From NCBI RefSeq assembly GCF_040958095.1, contig NC_091188.1, forward strand, positions 8,550,736 through 8,614,735: a DNA stretch of 64,000 nt, given 5' to 3'. The stretch comes from Procambarus clarkii. Lineage: Eukaryota; Arthropoda; Malacostraca; Decapoda; Cambaridae. The notes under the pieces were generated by a model. That model did not search any database, was not told the DNA's origin, and saw only the letters and a program-made list of their open reading frames with translations. Made by a program: the position numbers and the translations under genes. Shown here piece after piece: positions 54,308 through 64,000 of this stretch (its first letter is position 1; every line of letters begins with the position of its first letter).

Positions 54308-54735
54308 ACCCAGAACTAAGAGGCATGAGTTATCAGGAAAGGCTGCGTGAAGTGCACCTCACGTCGCTGGAAGACTGAAGAGCTCGAGGAGAAATGATCA
54401 CCACATACAAAATTCTCTGGGGAATTGATAGGGGTAAACAAGGATAGATTATTTAACATGGGTGGTACACGCACAAGGGGACACAGGTGGAAGCTGAGTA
54501 CCCAAATGAGCCACAGAGACATTAGAAATAACTTTTCCGTATCAGAGTAGTTAGTAAATGGAATGCATTAAGAAGTGATGTGGTGGAGGCTGACTCCATA
54601 CACAGTTTCAAATGCAGATATGATGGAGCTCGAGAAGCTCAGGAGTCTGTACACTAGTAGACTGAAGGTTGAGAGGTGCGACCAAAGAGCCAAACCTCAA
54701 CCCTCGCAAGCACAACTAGGTGAATACAACTAGGT
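54308..54735 (+). mobile_element. LINE-A copy 4, 3' end
   Basis: Starts at CCCAGAACTAAGAGGCATGA (PELRGMSY region), with an in-frame TGA after TCGCTGGAAGAC, and runs through CATGGGTGGTACACGCACAA to the 3' tail CTCAACCCTCGCAAGCACAA and ACTAGGTGA(A/G)TAC repeats. Confidence 0.9.
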
Positions 54736-54937
54736 GAGTACACTTTTACATACGCCTTCCTAACAATAGTCCTAATTACATAAGCCTCAACCGGTAACCC
54801 CTCACTATAACACTCCTCACTATATTACTGCATGTAGGATATTACCCGAGCTGCGTCCGCTCACACCACGTCAACACACTAGTGAAAGGTTAGTGAGGCG
54901 AGTTTATCGTATAGAGAAGGTCAGCAAGAGCGACATC

Positions 54938-55771
54938 ATGGGGTGTTGTTCCTGTAAACAGGAGAAGTCTTCTCTTGCCAAACGTTAGCTTAAATTACAT
55001 GGCGATAAGCAATGGATAAAGAAGCATAAGAAAGTCCTTAAGGTTCGGGAGCTTGGAAGTGGAGCCTTTGGGAAGACTGAACTTTGGGACCTTCCCGGTC
55101 TCGACACCCCGGTTGTCCTTAAGATTATGCTTAACCCAGTAACCGGGACCGCAGACATGCTGAAAGAGGTGGCATTCCTGGAGCTGCTGGACGGTGCTGG
55201 GGGAGCACCCTATGTGCTGTGCACCTATCCTGAGGAGGCGTGTTTCTTCATGACCTACGCCGGCGCCGATAATCTGGACAGCTTGCTCCAGAAACATAGA
55301 AGAGGGGTCGTCCACATGGATGATCAGTTTTCCCTGCTGATAATTAAGGAAATGATCGTTAAACTGATGGAAATACACGAAAAGAAAGTGGTGCACGTGG
55401 ACCTAAAGTCCGATAATGTTGTTATAGATCACAGCGACCCAATGGCGCCCAAGGTTTCTATTATAGACTACGGAGTCTCTACTTTCGTTGGACGAGTCTC
55501 CCCCTTTGAAACCACGTACGAAAACGGAGCAGATAAAGAGCTGAAACAGACTCCGTGGTACTCATATGAGACGATCATAGGGGAGCCCCTCACCTGTAGC
55601 ACGGATATCTTCGGCTTGTCTCTAATGATCCTTGAGATCATTCAAGTCATGGTGCGCAAGCCTCGCGAACTTGAGACACTTGCAAAACGGGGAATAAGCC
55701 GCAAAACGGAAATGAGGCCAACAACAGAAGAGCTGTTGGACTCTACCCTGGATGCTATCTCAAGTTATTGA
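54938..55771 (+). pseudogene. Intronless protein-kinase-like gene with in-frame stop at codon 17
   Basis: One frame runs from an ATG in CATCATGG context to TGA at 55769-55771. The start gives MGCCSC, a sequence suited to N-myristoylation and palmitoylation. A TAG at 54986-54988 interrupts it. Downstream, in the same frame, are the kinase landmarks: Gly-rich loop ELGSGAFGK (residues 38-46), VVLK with the ATP-binding Lys at 62, the catalytic loop HVDLKSDN (HRD changed to HVD; catalytic Asp kept), DYG in place of DFG, a TPWYSYET activation-segment end, STDIFGLSLMILEI, and RPTTEELL with the C-lobe Arg. The domain is short (~250 aa) but spans all major subdomains. The first downstream Met opening a long frame (55127) would lose the Gly loop and Lys, so re-initiation there is unlikely to give an active kinase. 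Lack of introns and an A12 run at 55839-55850 suggest a retrocopy, though the A run also abuts SINE-3. Possible alternatives are a sequencing error at the stop or a spliced start. I cannot name the kinase subfamily. Confidence 0.7.
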
Positions 55772-55851
55772 AAGCCCCCTATTGTTGAGTGAGCCACATG
55801 GACACTGGCATACATATCGCTATCCACCTTTGTTGTGTAAAAAAAAAAAAG

Positions 55852-56040
55852 AGTACGGAACTATTAGGAGAAAACGCCAAGCCATTACGACTATATAGCA
55901 TTAGGAAGGGGTCAGGATAAGGATTTGGGATGGGACTTGGGAAAGAAATGGTGCCCAACCACTTGGACGGTCGAGGGTTGAAAGTCGACCTGCGTGAAGC
56001 GAGACCGTCGCTTATACCCTCCAGCCCAAGTAGTTGGAAA
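55852..56040 (-). mobile_element. SINE-3, full-length minus copy
   Basis: In minus-strand sense: head CCAACTACTTGGGCTGGAGG, TATAAGCGACGGTCTCGCTT, B-box region CTTTCAACCCTCGACCGTCC, body GGTTGGGCACCATTTCTTTC, GTGCTATATAGTCGT in conserved form (plus-strand ACGACTATATAGCATTAGG) and end near CTCCTAATAGTTCCG. A 12-T run follows in sense, which could serve as a Pol III stop. Confidence 0.88.
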
Positions 56041-56080
56041 ATAGTATAACAAAAATATATAATAAAAAGTGTGTGTGTTT

Positions 56081-56082
<2 letters not shown>

Positions 56083-56112
<30 letters not shown>
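56083..56112. repeat. (GT)n microsatellite
   Basis: Short GT run. Confidence 0.92.
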
Positions 56113-56339
56113 TTACTAAAATGTGCAAGAACAAAACAAGAGCTGAGCTCTTGTTTGACTCATCTGAGCTCCATGACTCATGTCCTCTCACCCACCCTAG
56201 TAGTGGGATTGAAGCCTTAGCGGAGACATTTTTTATTTAGAATGTCATCGCTGCGTCACGGGGTATTTAGTGAACTCCCCGAAAGTCATCTCTCTCTCGC
56301 ATAGTTTCGGGGGCGGAATTTTTTTCAGAGTCTAGTTTT

Positions 56340-56720
56340 AGGGAAATATTTCATAGTTCATATATTCAGAGAATATGTTCATTAGGAGTTTGTTAAAGAA
56401 TTCTTATGTTAATAATATACACTCTGTTCTCGCTTAAGACTCAATTTTGTCAGAGTTTAATCCTCGCTGCGGCATTAAAGAATTCTTATGGAGAAAATAA
56501 ACTCTTCGGACTTAAGCATATATTTTTAAAAAGTTCATCAGAAGTTAGTTCTTGGACCCGCCTTTATATGTTTTCAGAGTTTTATTTACACCTGCGGCAT
56601 TAAAGAGTTCTTATGGATGAAAATAAACTCTACAGACTTAAGCTTCTCTTTTAAAAGTAATTCACAGCATCATAAGTTAGTTCTTGGACCTGGTTCTATA
56701 TGTTAATAAGTGAAGTTTCA
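56340..56720. repeat. ~125-bp diverged tandem repeat
   Basis: GCGGCATTAAAGA(A/G)TTCTTATGG recurs at 56469 and 56594 (125 bp). A more diverged GTTAAAGAATTCTTATG lies at about 56390. AAGTTAGTTCTTGGACC(C/T) recurs in step. Confidence 0.8.
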
Positions 56721-56849
56721 CTACTAGTAGCGCAATTGGAGCACATAGCCTTCCCGGCTTGGTGCCTTTTTTTGATTATTACTTACTTGAGCCCAATTTA
56801 AGACATTTTCTTACTACGTCATATTTTTGACGTAGTAAGAAAATAAAAT

Positions 56850-57375
56850 AGTTACCGAGCTCTGGCTCTTGTCCCCTGCCTTACTTCATTCATACAACTC
56901 CGCTATTATCTGATCAATTTCCTCGAGATTTAAAACATAGTTATTTCAAATGCAGTGAATCAGACTAAGACAGTAACCAAGCTCCAGCTCTTGTCCCCTG
57001 CCTTACTTTACTCATTTAACTTCATAAGTATCCAATTCTCCTGAAATTTAAAACCGCTACATTTCGGACGTAATAAAATAAATCAAAGCAATTACTGACA
57101 TTCAGCTCCTGTCCTCCGCCCTAGTTCATTCGTACAACTCCGCTAATAACAGATCAATACCCTTGAAATTTAAAACAGCTGTATTTCAGACGTAGTAAAT
57201 TACAGCAATTTAATTACCGAGTTCCAGCTCCTGTCCCCGCCTCAGTTCTCGTAAGTTGTTATTATCAGTTCAATCACAACAAAATTTAAAAACATGCATA
57301 ATTCAAACTTAGTAAGAGAAGAAAACAGTATGACCGAGCTCCAACTCCTGTCCTCCAGCCATCAAGGTTCATCAA
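56850..57375. repeat. ~120-bp diverged tandem repeat, five units
   Basis: Unit starts at about 56853, 56976, 57093, 57217 and 57332, each with (A)CCGAGCTC(T/C)(G/A)GCTC(C/T)TGTCC, then TTCATTC.TACAACTCCGCTA and GAAATTTAAAAC. No coding signal. Confidence 0.8.
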
Positions 57376-57396
57376 ACGTAGTTATTCCTTAAGTTG

Positions 57397-57506
57397 TTCG
57401 ACTTGAGAATGGTCCAGGACGGACCGAAACGTCGTCGTCCCTTCAACTTCTAGTGTGTGGTCTGGTCAACATACTTCAGCCACGTTATTGTGACTCATCA
57501 CCTGCG
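57397..57506 (+). mobile_element. Dispersed repeat with hammerhead-like core, copy 2
   Basis: CGACTTGAGAATGGTCCAGG, then ACGGACCGAAACGTCGTCGT and ATACTTCAGCCACGTTATTG. GGTCC/GGACC can form a short stem immediately before GAAAC, as in the catalytic core of hammerhead ribozymes; the CUGANGA half is degenerate. Related copy at 17038-17137. Confidence 0.55.
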
Positions 57507-57599
57507 TAGTTATTCCAGTACATCAGACTGGCACCCACCTATCACCTCTCCTTCAATACTCTTGTTTACTTAACTGTGGAAATACCCACTCACCGGGTA

Positions 57600-57780
57600 A
57601 TGATCACACGGTCCTGACCGTCCAAGTCATTGGGCACCATTCCTCCCCCCTCCCCCCCCCCCCCCCGGCCCCATCCCATCCCCAAATTCTTATCCTGGCC
57701 CCTTCCGAGTGCTATATAGTCGTAATGGCTTTGCACTTTCTCCTGATAGTCCTCCCTTTCCCCTCCTCCCGCCCCTCCCC
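57600..57780 (+). mobile_element. SINE-3, head-truncated
   Basis: Begins at GACCGTCCAAGTCATTGGGC and continues with CACCATTCC, a long C run, CATCCCATCCCCAAATTCTT and GTGCTATATAGTCGTAATGG to CTTTCTCCTGATAGTCC. Confidence 0.85.
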
Positions 57781-57789
57781 CCGAATATT

Positions 57790-59285
57790 CCCCCCCCCCC
57801 TCCATACCTTACTCCTTCATACCTCCCTCTCTCCCTCCATTCCCCTGCATGTTCACTGTGTTCTTCACATTCTCTAACATGTTCTTTAAAATTAAATGTA
57901 AAGTTGTTTCTTCAGTTCAGTAACTAGTTCATTGTTATATATTATTAACAGCATTACAGCATTTGATCGCATCGGATAAATTTATTTAATTGCAAATATT
58001 AATCGGTCGATCGGATAAATTTATTTAAATTTGATTTGATTGATTGGTTAGCAAATTTAGTTACAATTTATTTAGATATTTACAATTTATTTATTACATA
58101 ATATTTATTTAGTCATTTGCTAAGATATATTTTCAATCAATTATGTCAATGTATTTCTTTATCAACTTAATATTTCTTACCGCAACTGTTCTTAAAAAAA
58201 TGCACTTTATTCAGTAACAAATTTACTAAGACATTTTTTCTTAACGTTTCTTAACTAAAATCATTCATTAATCAACTGAAAATTGCCAAGTGAAACTTCT
58301 TTAAATCATTTCTTAAATAAAATGACTCCCTGTTCGTTCTTTCCAACATCGTTCTTAACTAAATAACACTTCACTTAACTGAAAATAGTAAAATGTAACT
58401 TCTTTCAACACTTTTGTAACTTACATTATACTTTGTGGAGTAAGAAAATTAGACCAAGATACACTTCAAGACATCAAAATACTATTCTTACCATCAAAAG
58501 TTATTCCCAGAGTCATCAAAGGTAATCTCGGAATCATTAAGAATACTCTTCAAGCATTAAAAGACTCTCTATGTTTTATTTATGTAAGAATGATACTCTC
58601 TAATCATCTTCATTCATTAAAGAATATCTCAAAGACATCTTTACTCAGCAAAAATACGTTCCAAGATATTTATAATTAACATTCGTACTTTCTAAGACAT
58701 CTTTATGCATCAAATGATTCTCTCATGTCATCTTCGTGCATTTAAAGAATCTCTCCAAGAAAACAATAATACATTCCGATATAACTTAATTAACATTCGT
58801 CCACTTTAATCCGTCTTAATATAAAAAAATTTACTCTTTAGAACTTCTTTGTGCATCAAATAATGCTCTCTGTAACAAACATTGTTCTTCATTCAATTAA
58901 TAAGTAGTCAAGGATAACTTTTCAAGAAATGTGTAAACTAAAGTTTGTGCTAAACTTACTAAGCTAAACTTACTAAGACACGTCATTATATAGGCACAAT
59001 CAACTTTAAGTACCATATAAAACTAAGCACGTGTAACTTTAAGTACTAATAAACCAATGTGTTAAGTAAAAATGAGTAAAGTCTTTTCATCAACGTAATA
59101 CAAAAGGGCCAAAACCAGTATGTTAGCGGCATTTTTATTACTATGTTTCACATCTCTGTTCATAATAACTTGTGAATTCTTGAAGTATCTAGTTCAATAT
59201 TTCGTAACAAACTTTCATTTCTGTTATTAATTGTTATGTTAAAATATATTTTCTTAAGCATTTAATCTTGAACTGTTCTGTGATC
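57790..59285. other. AT-rich region, no gene
   Basis: About 1.5 kb of AT-rich DNA. ATCGGATAAATTTATTTA is present twice (57970, 58011), and loosely repeated strings (ATTAACATTCGT at 58675 and 58789; AAAGAATCTCTC-like phrases) indicate very old tandem repeats. Confidence 0.5.
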
Positions 59286-59289
59286 AACA

Positions 59290-59589
59290 ATGCATCATCC
59301 TATCTAACCTGACTTACTTGAGCTAACTTAACCTAATGTAACTTACCTAGCCCAACTTACCTACTTACCCCCTCTACCTGATGAAACTTCTATAATCTAC
59401 CTTACTAACTTAACTTACCTAATCTACCCTACCTGAGGTAACTTATCTAGCGATTCCCCCCCCCTCCCTACATGATATCAGTTACATATCCTAGCCTACT
59501 TGACATAAATTACCTATCCAGACGTATCTTATATAACTTACCAAACTTATGTAACGTAACTTTACATAACCTAACCTACCTGACATAAC
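59290..59589. repeat. Degenerate 11-14-bp repeat
   Basis: Repeated TAACTTACCTA, CTAACTTAACCTA and similar strings. Not a telomere array. Confidence 0.7.
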
Positions 59590-59898
59590 TTAATGGTCAT
59601 CATAGTCACATCGGACTTGCCTTGGAAGCCTCACATCAATACCCTGGTCATCACAGTCCCATTGGACTTGTCCTGGAAACCTCACATCAATACCCTGGTC
59701 ATCACAGTCCCATTGGACTTGTCCTGGAAGCCTCACATCAATACCCTGGTCATCACAGTCCCATTGGACTTGTCCTGGAAGCCTCACATCAATACCCTGG
59801 TCATCACAGTCCCATTGGACTTGTCCTGGAAGCCTCACATCAATACGCTGGTCATCACAGTCCCATTGGACTTGTCCTGGAAGCCTCACATCAATATC
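59590..59898. repeat. 51-bp minisatellite, locus 2
   Basis: Six units with CACATCAATACCCTGGTCAT, then CACAGTCCCATTGGACTTG and TCCTGGAAGCCT. Monomers match the 51-bp array at 50470-50700. 51 bp is 17 codons, so several frames stay open. Confidence 0.95.
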
Positions 59899-59899
59899 A

Positions 59900-61040
59900 G
59901 AGAGTGCCAAGAGGGCTTCCATAAAGTTGGGGATCTTCTTTCAGCTCAAGCATTAAATTTCCCCAGCTATTTGAGTTCAAAAAAAAGTTTTCTCTGCACT
60001 TACCTTGACTACTGCTCTCTCGTTTAGGTAAGTTATTTATATACCAAGATTCCTGTTGCAACTCAAAGAGAGAGAGCTGTTCCTCTGAATTGTTACCCAT
60101 CATCTAATATCCACACTCCAGTGTCTTCCAGTACCCGCACTCCAGTATCTTCCAGTACCCACACTCCAGCGTCTTCTACTCTCTAATTTCGTTGTATGTC
60201 GGTATACAGACTATGGTCCTCAACGTTACTATAAGGACTACCAACACAGGAGAATGGGCTGCTCTATCACATAGAGTGAACGACCTATATCTTCTCTGAG
60301 AGCTTTGTTCTCCAAGCTGTAAAGTACCTTCGTAGGAGCTTAATCTTGAAATCTAACTCGTTAGTTTTCCCTTTTTTTCCGAGGTTATGAACTTTAGAAT
60401 AGTCAAGTTTACCTGCATTGTCACTCCTTAGAGGCGCCTGGCTGACAGAGAGGACATTCTGACAAGATTCCCCAGATTTTAGAACAGGCTCTGAGAAGAT
60501 GCAAGATCCTGTGAAGCAAGTCCTGTAACAGGATACATGGCTGTTTGTCACCGGCACTGTACTGGGATACAAGACCTTCGGTACTACTAGTACTCTAACG
60601 GGATGCATAGTCCTTAATCCTGACACTGTAACTTGTATACACGAGTATCTCATGTTGACATTATTATAGCATGAGCTACTTGATCAGTTGGATTCGACAT
60701 TCTGCCCTTTGGAACCTGATATATTAGTAGGATCCAAGGGCCATTGAACCAGGCATTAATAGGTTCCATGACCTCCTGTAACCTGACATTAATTTAGGAT
60801 CCACAACCTCTGGAATCTGGGAATCTGACACGTGCTACGAAGCTTGACGTCATAACGTAACACTTTTCGACCTTGTTTGAGAGTCAGTCACACCCCACAA
60901 GTAGCAGCGTCAGCTTAACACATATTTTAGTATTAGCATGAATACATTACTGTAACGAGGTGATGTTAGGTTGGAAAAGTGTTTGTTTGGACTCACAGAA
61001 TGGTGGGAGACGGAACTTTGACCTCATTTCCCTTGCCACC
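59900..61040. other. No recognised gene; short old repeats
   Basis: A 24-bp repeat (three units of CACTCCAGT(G/A)TCTTCCAGTA) lies at 60114-60178. From 60520 to 60820 loosely spaced (A/G)GGAT(A/C)CA and CTGTAAC phrases suggest a decayed array. Confidence 0.5.
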
Positions 61041-61041
61041 T

Positions 61042-61043
<2 letters not shown>

Positions 61044-61106
<63 letters not shown>
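61044..61106. repeat. (AC)n microsatellite
   Basis: Pure AC run. Confidence 0.97.
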
Positions 61107-61107
<1 letters not shown>

Positions 61108-61474
61108 ATACTGACCTAGGTCACGTGACCTGTCGTAGCCAATGAGAGGTGACCTGTGACAGTTGGCCATTGATCGGTATACCCGCCAAATACACGACGA
61201 AACGACGACATTGCTACAACATTCGAACAAGGTTTAACACCACCTAACAAGTTGTAACTACGTTCTAATACGTCACAAAAACGTTTTAACAAGAGGTAAC
61301 AACTTTGATGCAACCTGTCATCTTAGAGTTGAGACGTTTGCCCTGCCCTTCCCCCTAACTTCCCCCCACCTCCCTCCCTCCCTTGCTCTGTGCTCAACAT
61401 GGAATCATCGTCTATAGAGCCTCGTGCTCTATAGAATAAGCCAAAGAATCTGGACAGCATCACTCTCGAGCGCC

Positions 61475-62287
<813 letters not shown>

Positions 62288-62289
62288 TG

Positions 62290-62570
62290 TTGGAGGCAAA
62301 ACGATGTTGCCTGTGGACAGTGGAGGGATTTATTGATAAGACAGTGGAGAGCCTTCTCTCTGGTGAAACACAGCACCCGGGGTCACAGTAGATGGATCAC
62401 AGTAGACGGGTCACAGGAGACAGGCCACAGTAGACAGGGCACAATAGACAGCCATAGCGGAAGTTGTGATAGACAGCAGTATAGCCGCCGATGGGCTAAC
62501 CTCTGGTCTTTGTTGTCCAATATATTGCAAATTGCTTCCCGGTGCGCCTCTCGTTACTGTTTATAGGTCG
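62290..62570. repeat. Short loose repeats, no gene
   Basis: CAC(A)GTAGAC(A)GG-type units at 62380-62445, then no recognised feature. Confidence 0.5.
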
Positions 62571-62571
62571 T

Positions 62572-62692
62572 TGTATGCCGTGTTCACTGTGTTGTGTTCA
62601 CTGTGTTGTGTTCACTGTGTTGTGTTCACTGTGTTGTGTTCACTGTGTTGTGTTCACTGTGTTGTGTTCACTGTGTTGTGTTCACTGTGATA
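62572..62692. repeat. 15-bp minisatellite
   Basis: About seven units of GTGTTCACTGTGTTG. Confidence 0.96.
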
Positions 62693-62719
62693 CTTCTGTG
62701 TGTTACATCACTCTAATGT

Positions 62720-63110
62720 CTCTCTTACTTTGACAGGGTAAGATAACTACTATAGAAACTAGTGTGGTACTAAACACTTAACCAACGAAGAGGATTAAGA
62801 TGCTTTTACAAGCTCATGCTATAGTTACATAGTCAATCTTGGGTACAAGTCCAATATATCATCTAGTGTTCCAGTATTAAGACAATGTTTACAAAATTCA
62901 GCATATCTCATAACAGAGCCTGTTAATATGGGACATTCTACATTTTAATATTCAAGTGAGTGCATGTTTTCTCTTTCACAAAGTTGACACATTGTGTATA
63001 TCCCATATTTGGGTTTTGAGAATGCTGCCAGATACGTCTATATCCCAGGCGTATTCTGGCCACTATAACATCACATTGTCGAGTTCTTGTTCTATTAGTT
63101 TCATGTATAA
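62720..63110 (-). mobile_element. Decayed RNase H-type LINE C-terminus and 3' end
   Basis: Minus-strand sense from 63110: VARIRLGYRRIWQHSQNPNM, then GYTQCVNFVKEKTCTHL, a short break, YLTGSVMRYAEFCKHCLNTG, TLDDILDLYPRLTM, then the 3' UTR shared with 10070-10262 (ending in sense near TTACCCTGTCAAAG). This is the C-terminal Cys/His region common in such LINEs; indels interrupt it. Confidence 0.65.
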
Positions 63111-63157
63111 ATGTTTCCTCAGGGTATTTATAATGTTTAATGCTGCAGCTTTCAGGA

Positions 63158-63415
63158 GGCCAGATTCACGAAGCAGTTACGCAAGTACTTGCGAACGTGT
63201 ACATCTTTCCTCAATCTTTGACGGCTTTGGTTACATTTATAAAACAGTTTACAAGCATGAAAACTTCCCAATCAACTGTTGTTGTTGTTATAAACAGCCT
63301 CCTGGTGCTTAGAAGTTCATTAACTGCTTAATAATTGTAAACAAAGCCGCCAAAGATGGAGAAAAGATGAACAGGTTCGTAAGTGCTTGCGTAACTGCTT
63401 CGTGAATCTGGCCCC
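63158..63415. mobile_element. MITE-like element with long terminal inverted repeats
   Basis: The left end GGCCAGATTCACGAAGCAGT, TACGCAAGTACTTGCGAACG is the reverse complement of the right end (GTTCGTAAGTGCTTGCGTAA, CTGCTTCGTGAATCTGGCC) with few mismatches. The similarity extends about 75-80 bp inward, including TTTGACGGCTTTGGTTACA against the right arm's TGTAAACAAAGCCGCCAAA. The core is ~80-100 bp and has no ORF. Confidence 0.88.
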
Positions 63416-63499
63416 AAGTCTTTTTTACATTCATTTATGTATTCTCTCTTCACTGCAAATGAAAACTCTATATTAATTTCTACTACTCTTACCAGTCAG

Positions 63500-63595
63500 G
63501 TAAGGTTAGGTCAAGTCCAGTCTGGGAAGGTTAGGTCAAGTCCAGTCTGGGAAGGTTAGGTCAAGTCCAATCAGGGAAGGTTAGGTCAAGTCCAA
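63500..63595. repeat. 25-bp minisatellite
   Basis: Four units of AAGGTTAGGTCAAGTCCAGT plus CTGGG. Confidence 0.93.
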
Positions 63596-63769
63596 ATGTT
63601 GAATGTATTGCTGAATTTATTTTTATTTACACTGCTTCTCAGGATCGGGACGATATCTTGACAACGTCTTGGATCGCTATTATGACCCTCTTATGTCGCC
63701 TCTTGATCTTCTTATGTGGTATCAAGTCTTATGTGTCAAGATCAGTCTTTTATGTTCCAACTAACGTTT

Positions 63770-64000
63770 CTGGAGCCTGCGTCAGTGTTTCAGGAGTCTG
63801 CGTCAGTGTTTCAGGAGTCTGCGTCAGTGTTTCTAGAGTCTGCGTCAGTGTTTCCGGAATCTGCGTCAGTGTTTCCGGAGTCTGCGTCAGTGTTTCAGAA
63901 GCCTGCGTCAGTGTTTCCGGAGTCTGCGTCAGTGTTTCAAAAAGACCACATCAGTGTCCAAGAGCCCCACATCAGTGTCCAAGAGCCCTACATCAGCGTC
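63770..64000. repeat. 21-bp minisatellite running off the window
   Basis: About 11 units of GCGTCAGTGTTTC(A/C)GGAGTC and variants. The last units change to CATCAGTGTCCAAGAGCCC. Confidence 0.94.

Noticed and set aside
54938-55771. A viral origin for the kinase-like sequence (for example an endogenised large DNA virus)
   Set aside because: No neighbouring viral genes or viral motifs are present; a host retrocopy is simpler, though subfamily placement would need a profile search.

Overview
The window is eukaryotic nuclear DNA, most likely from a decapod crustacean (a crayfish- or lobster-like genome). This rests on CR1/jockey-type LINE fragments and tRNA-derived SINEs of kinds I associate with decapods, together with extreme micro- and minisatellite density. 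There are no operons, Shine-Dalgarno sites, phage genes or CRISPR arrays. The species assignment is inference from repeat character; no database was consulted.

Layout. 1-1340 is a 23-bp minisatellite with a 138-bp higher-order period. 1640-9660 is a nest of two related LINE subfamilies (called LINE-A and LINE-B here), all on the minus strand, two SINE families and (GT)n tracts at almost every junction. 9900-13500 holds scattered small elements and a large imperfect foldback. 13860-17000 has five minisatellites and two SINEs. 17600-20040 holds a tRNA-headed SINE, the GIY-YIG end of a Penelope-like element and a 616-bp tandem duplication. 20430-23470 is a 3-kb purine-rich array whose antisense reads open but is low complexity. 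23470-25760 is non-repetitive or only weakly repetitive and could be a transcript leader. 26850-38100 is mostly minisatellites separated by decayed LINE pieces; one 43-bp array grew out of a LINE reverse transcriptase segment. 43150-45320 has a 27-bp array, a complete SINE-1 and a LINE-A copy on the plus strand. 46900-53560 is another minisatellite belt. 54308-55771 holds a LINE-A 3' end followed by the only host-gene-like sequence, an intronless protein kinase with an in-frame stop at codon 17. 56340-59900 is AT-rich with old ~120-bp repeats and a 51-bp array related to one 9 kb upstream. 61475-64000 has LINE-B, an RNase H-type LINE 3' end, a TIR element and minisatellites.

Functionally the window looks like accessory repeat-rich DNA. 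The LINEs are 5'-truncated and broken by stops or frameshifts. SINE-1 ends in the same 3' sequence as LINE-A, suggesting that LINE-A machinery mobilised it. SINE-1, SINE-2 and a SINE-4 copy share a central domain. About a quarter of the window is minisatellite, with monomers from 9 to 68 bp. I found no intact multi-exon gene, though introns in such genomes are long and isolated small exons cannot be excluded.
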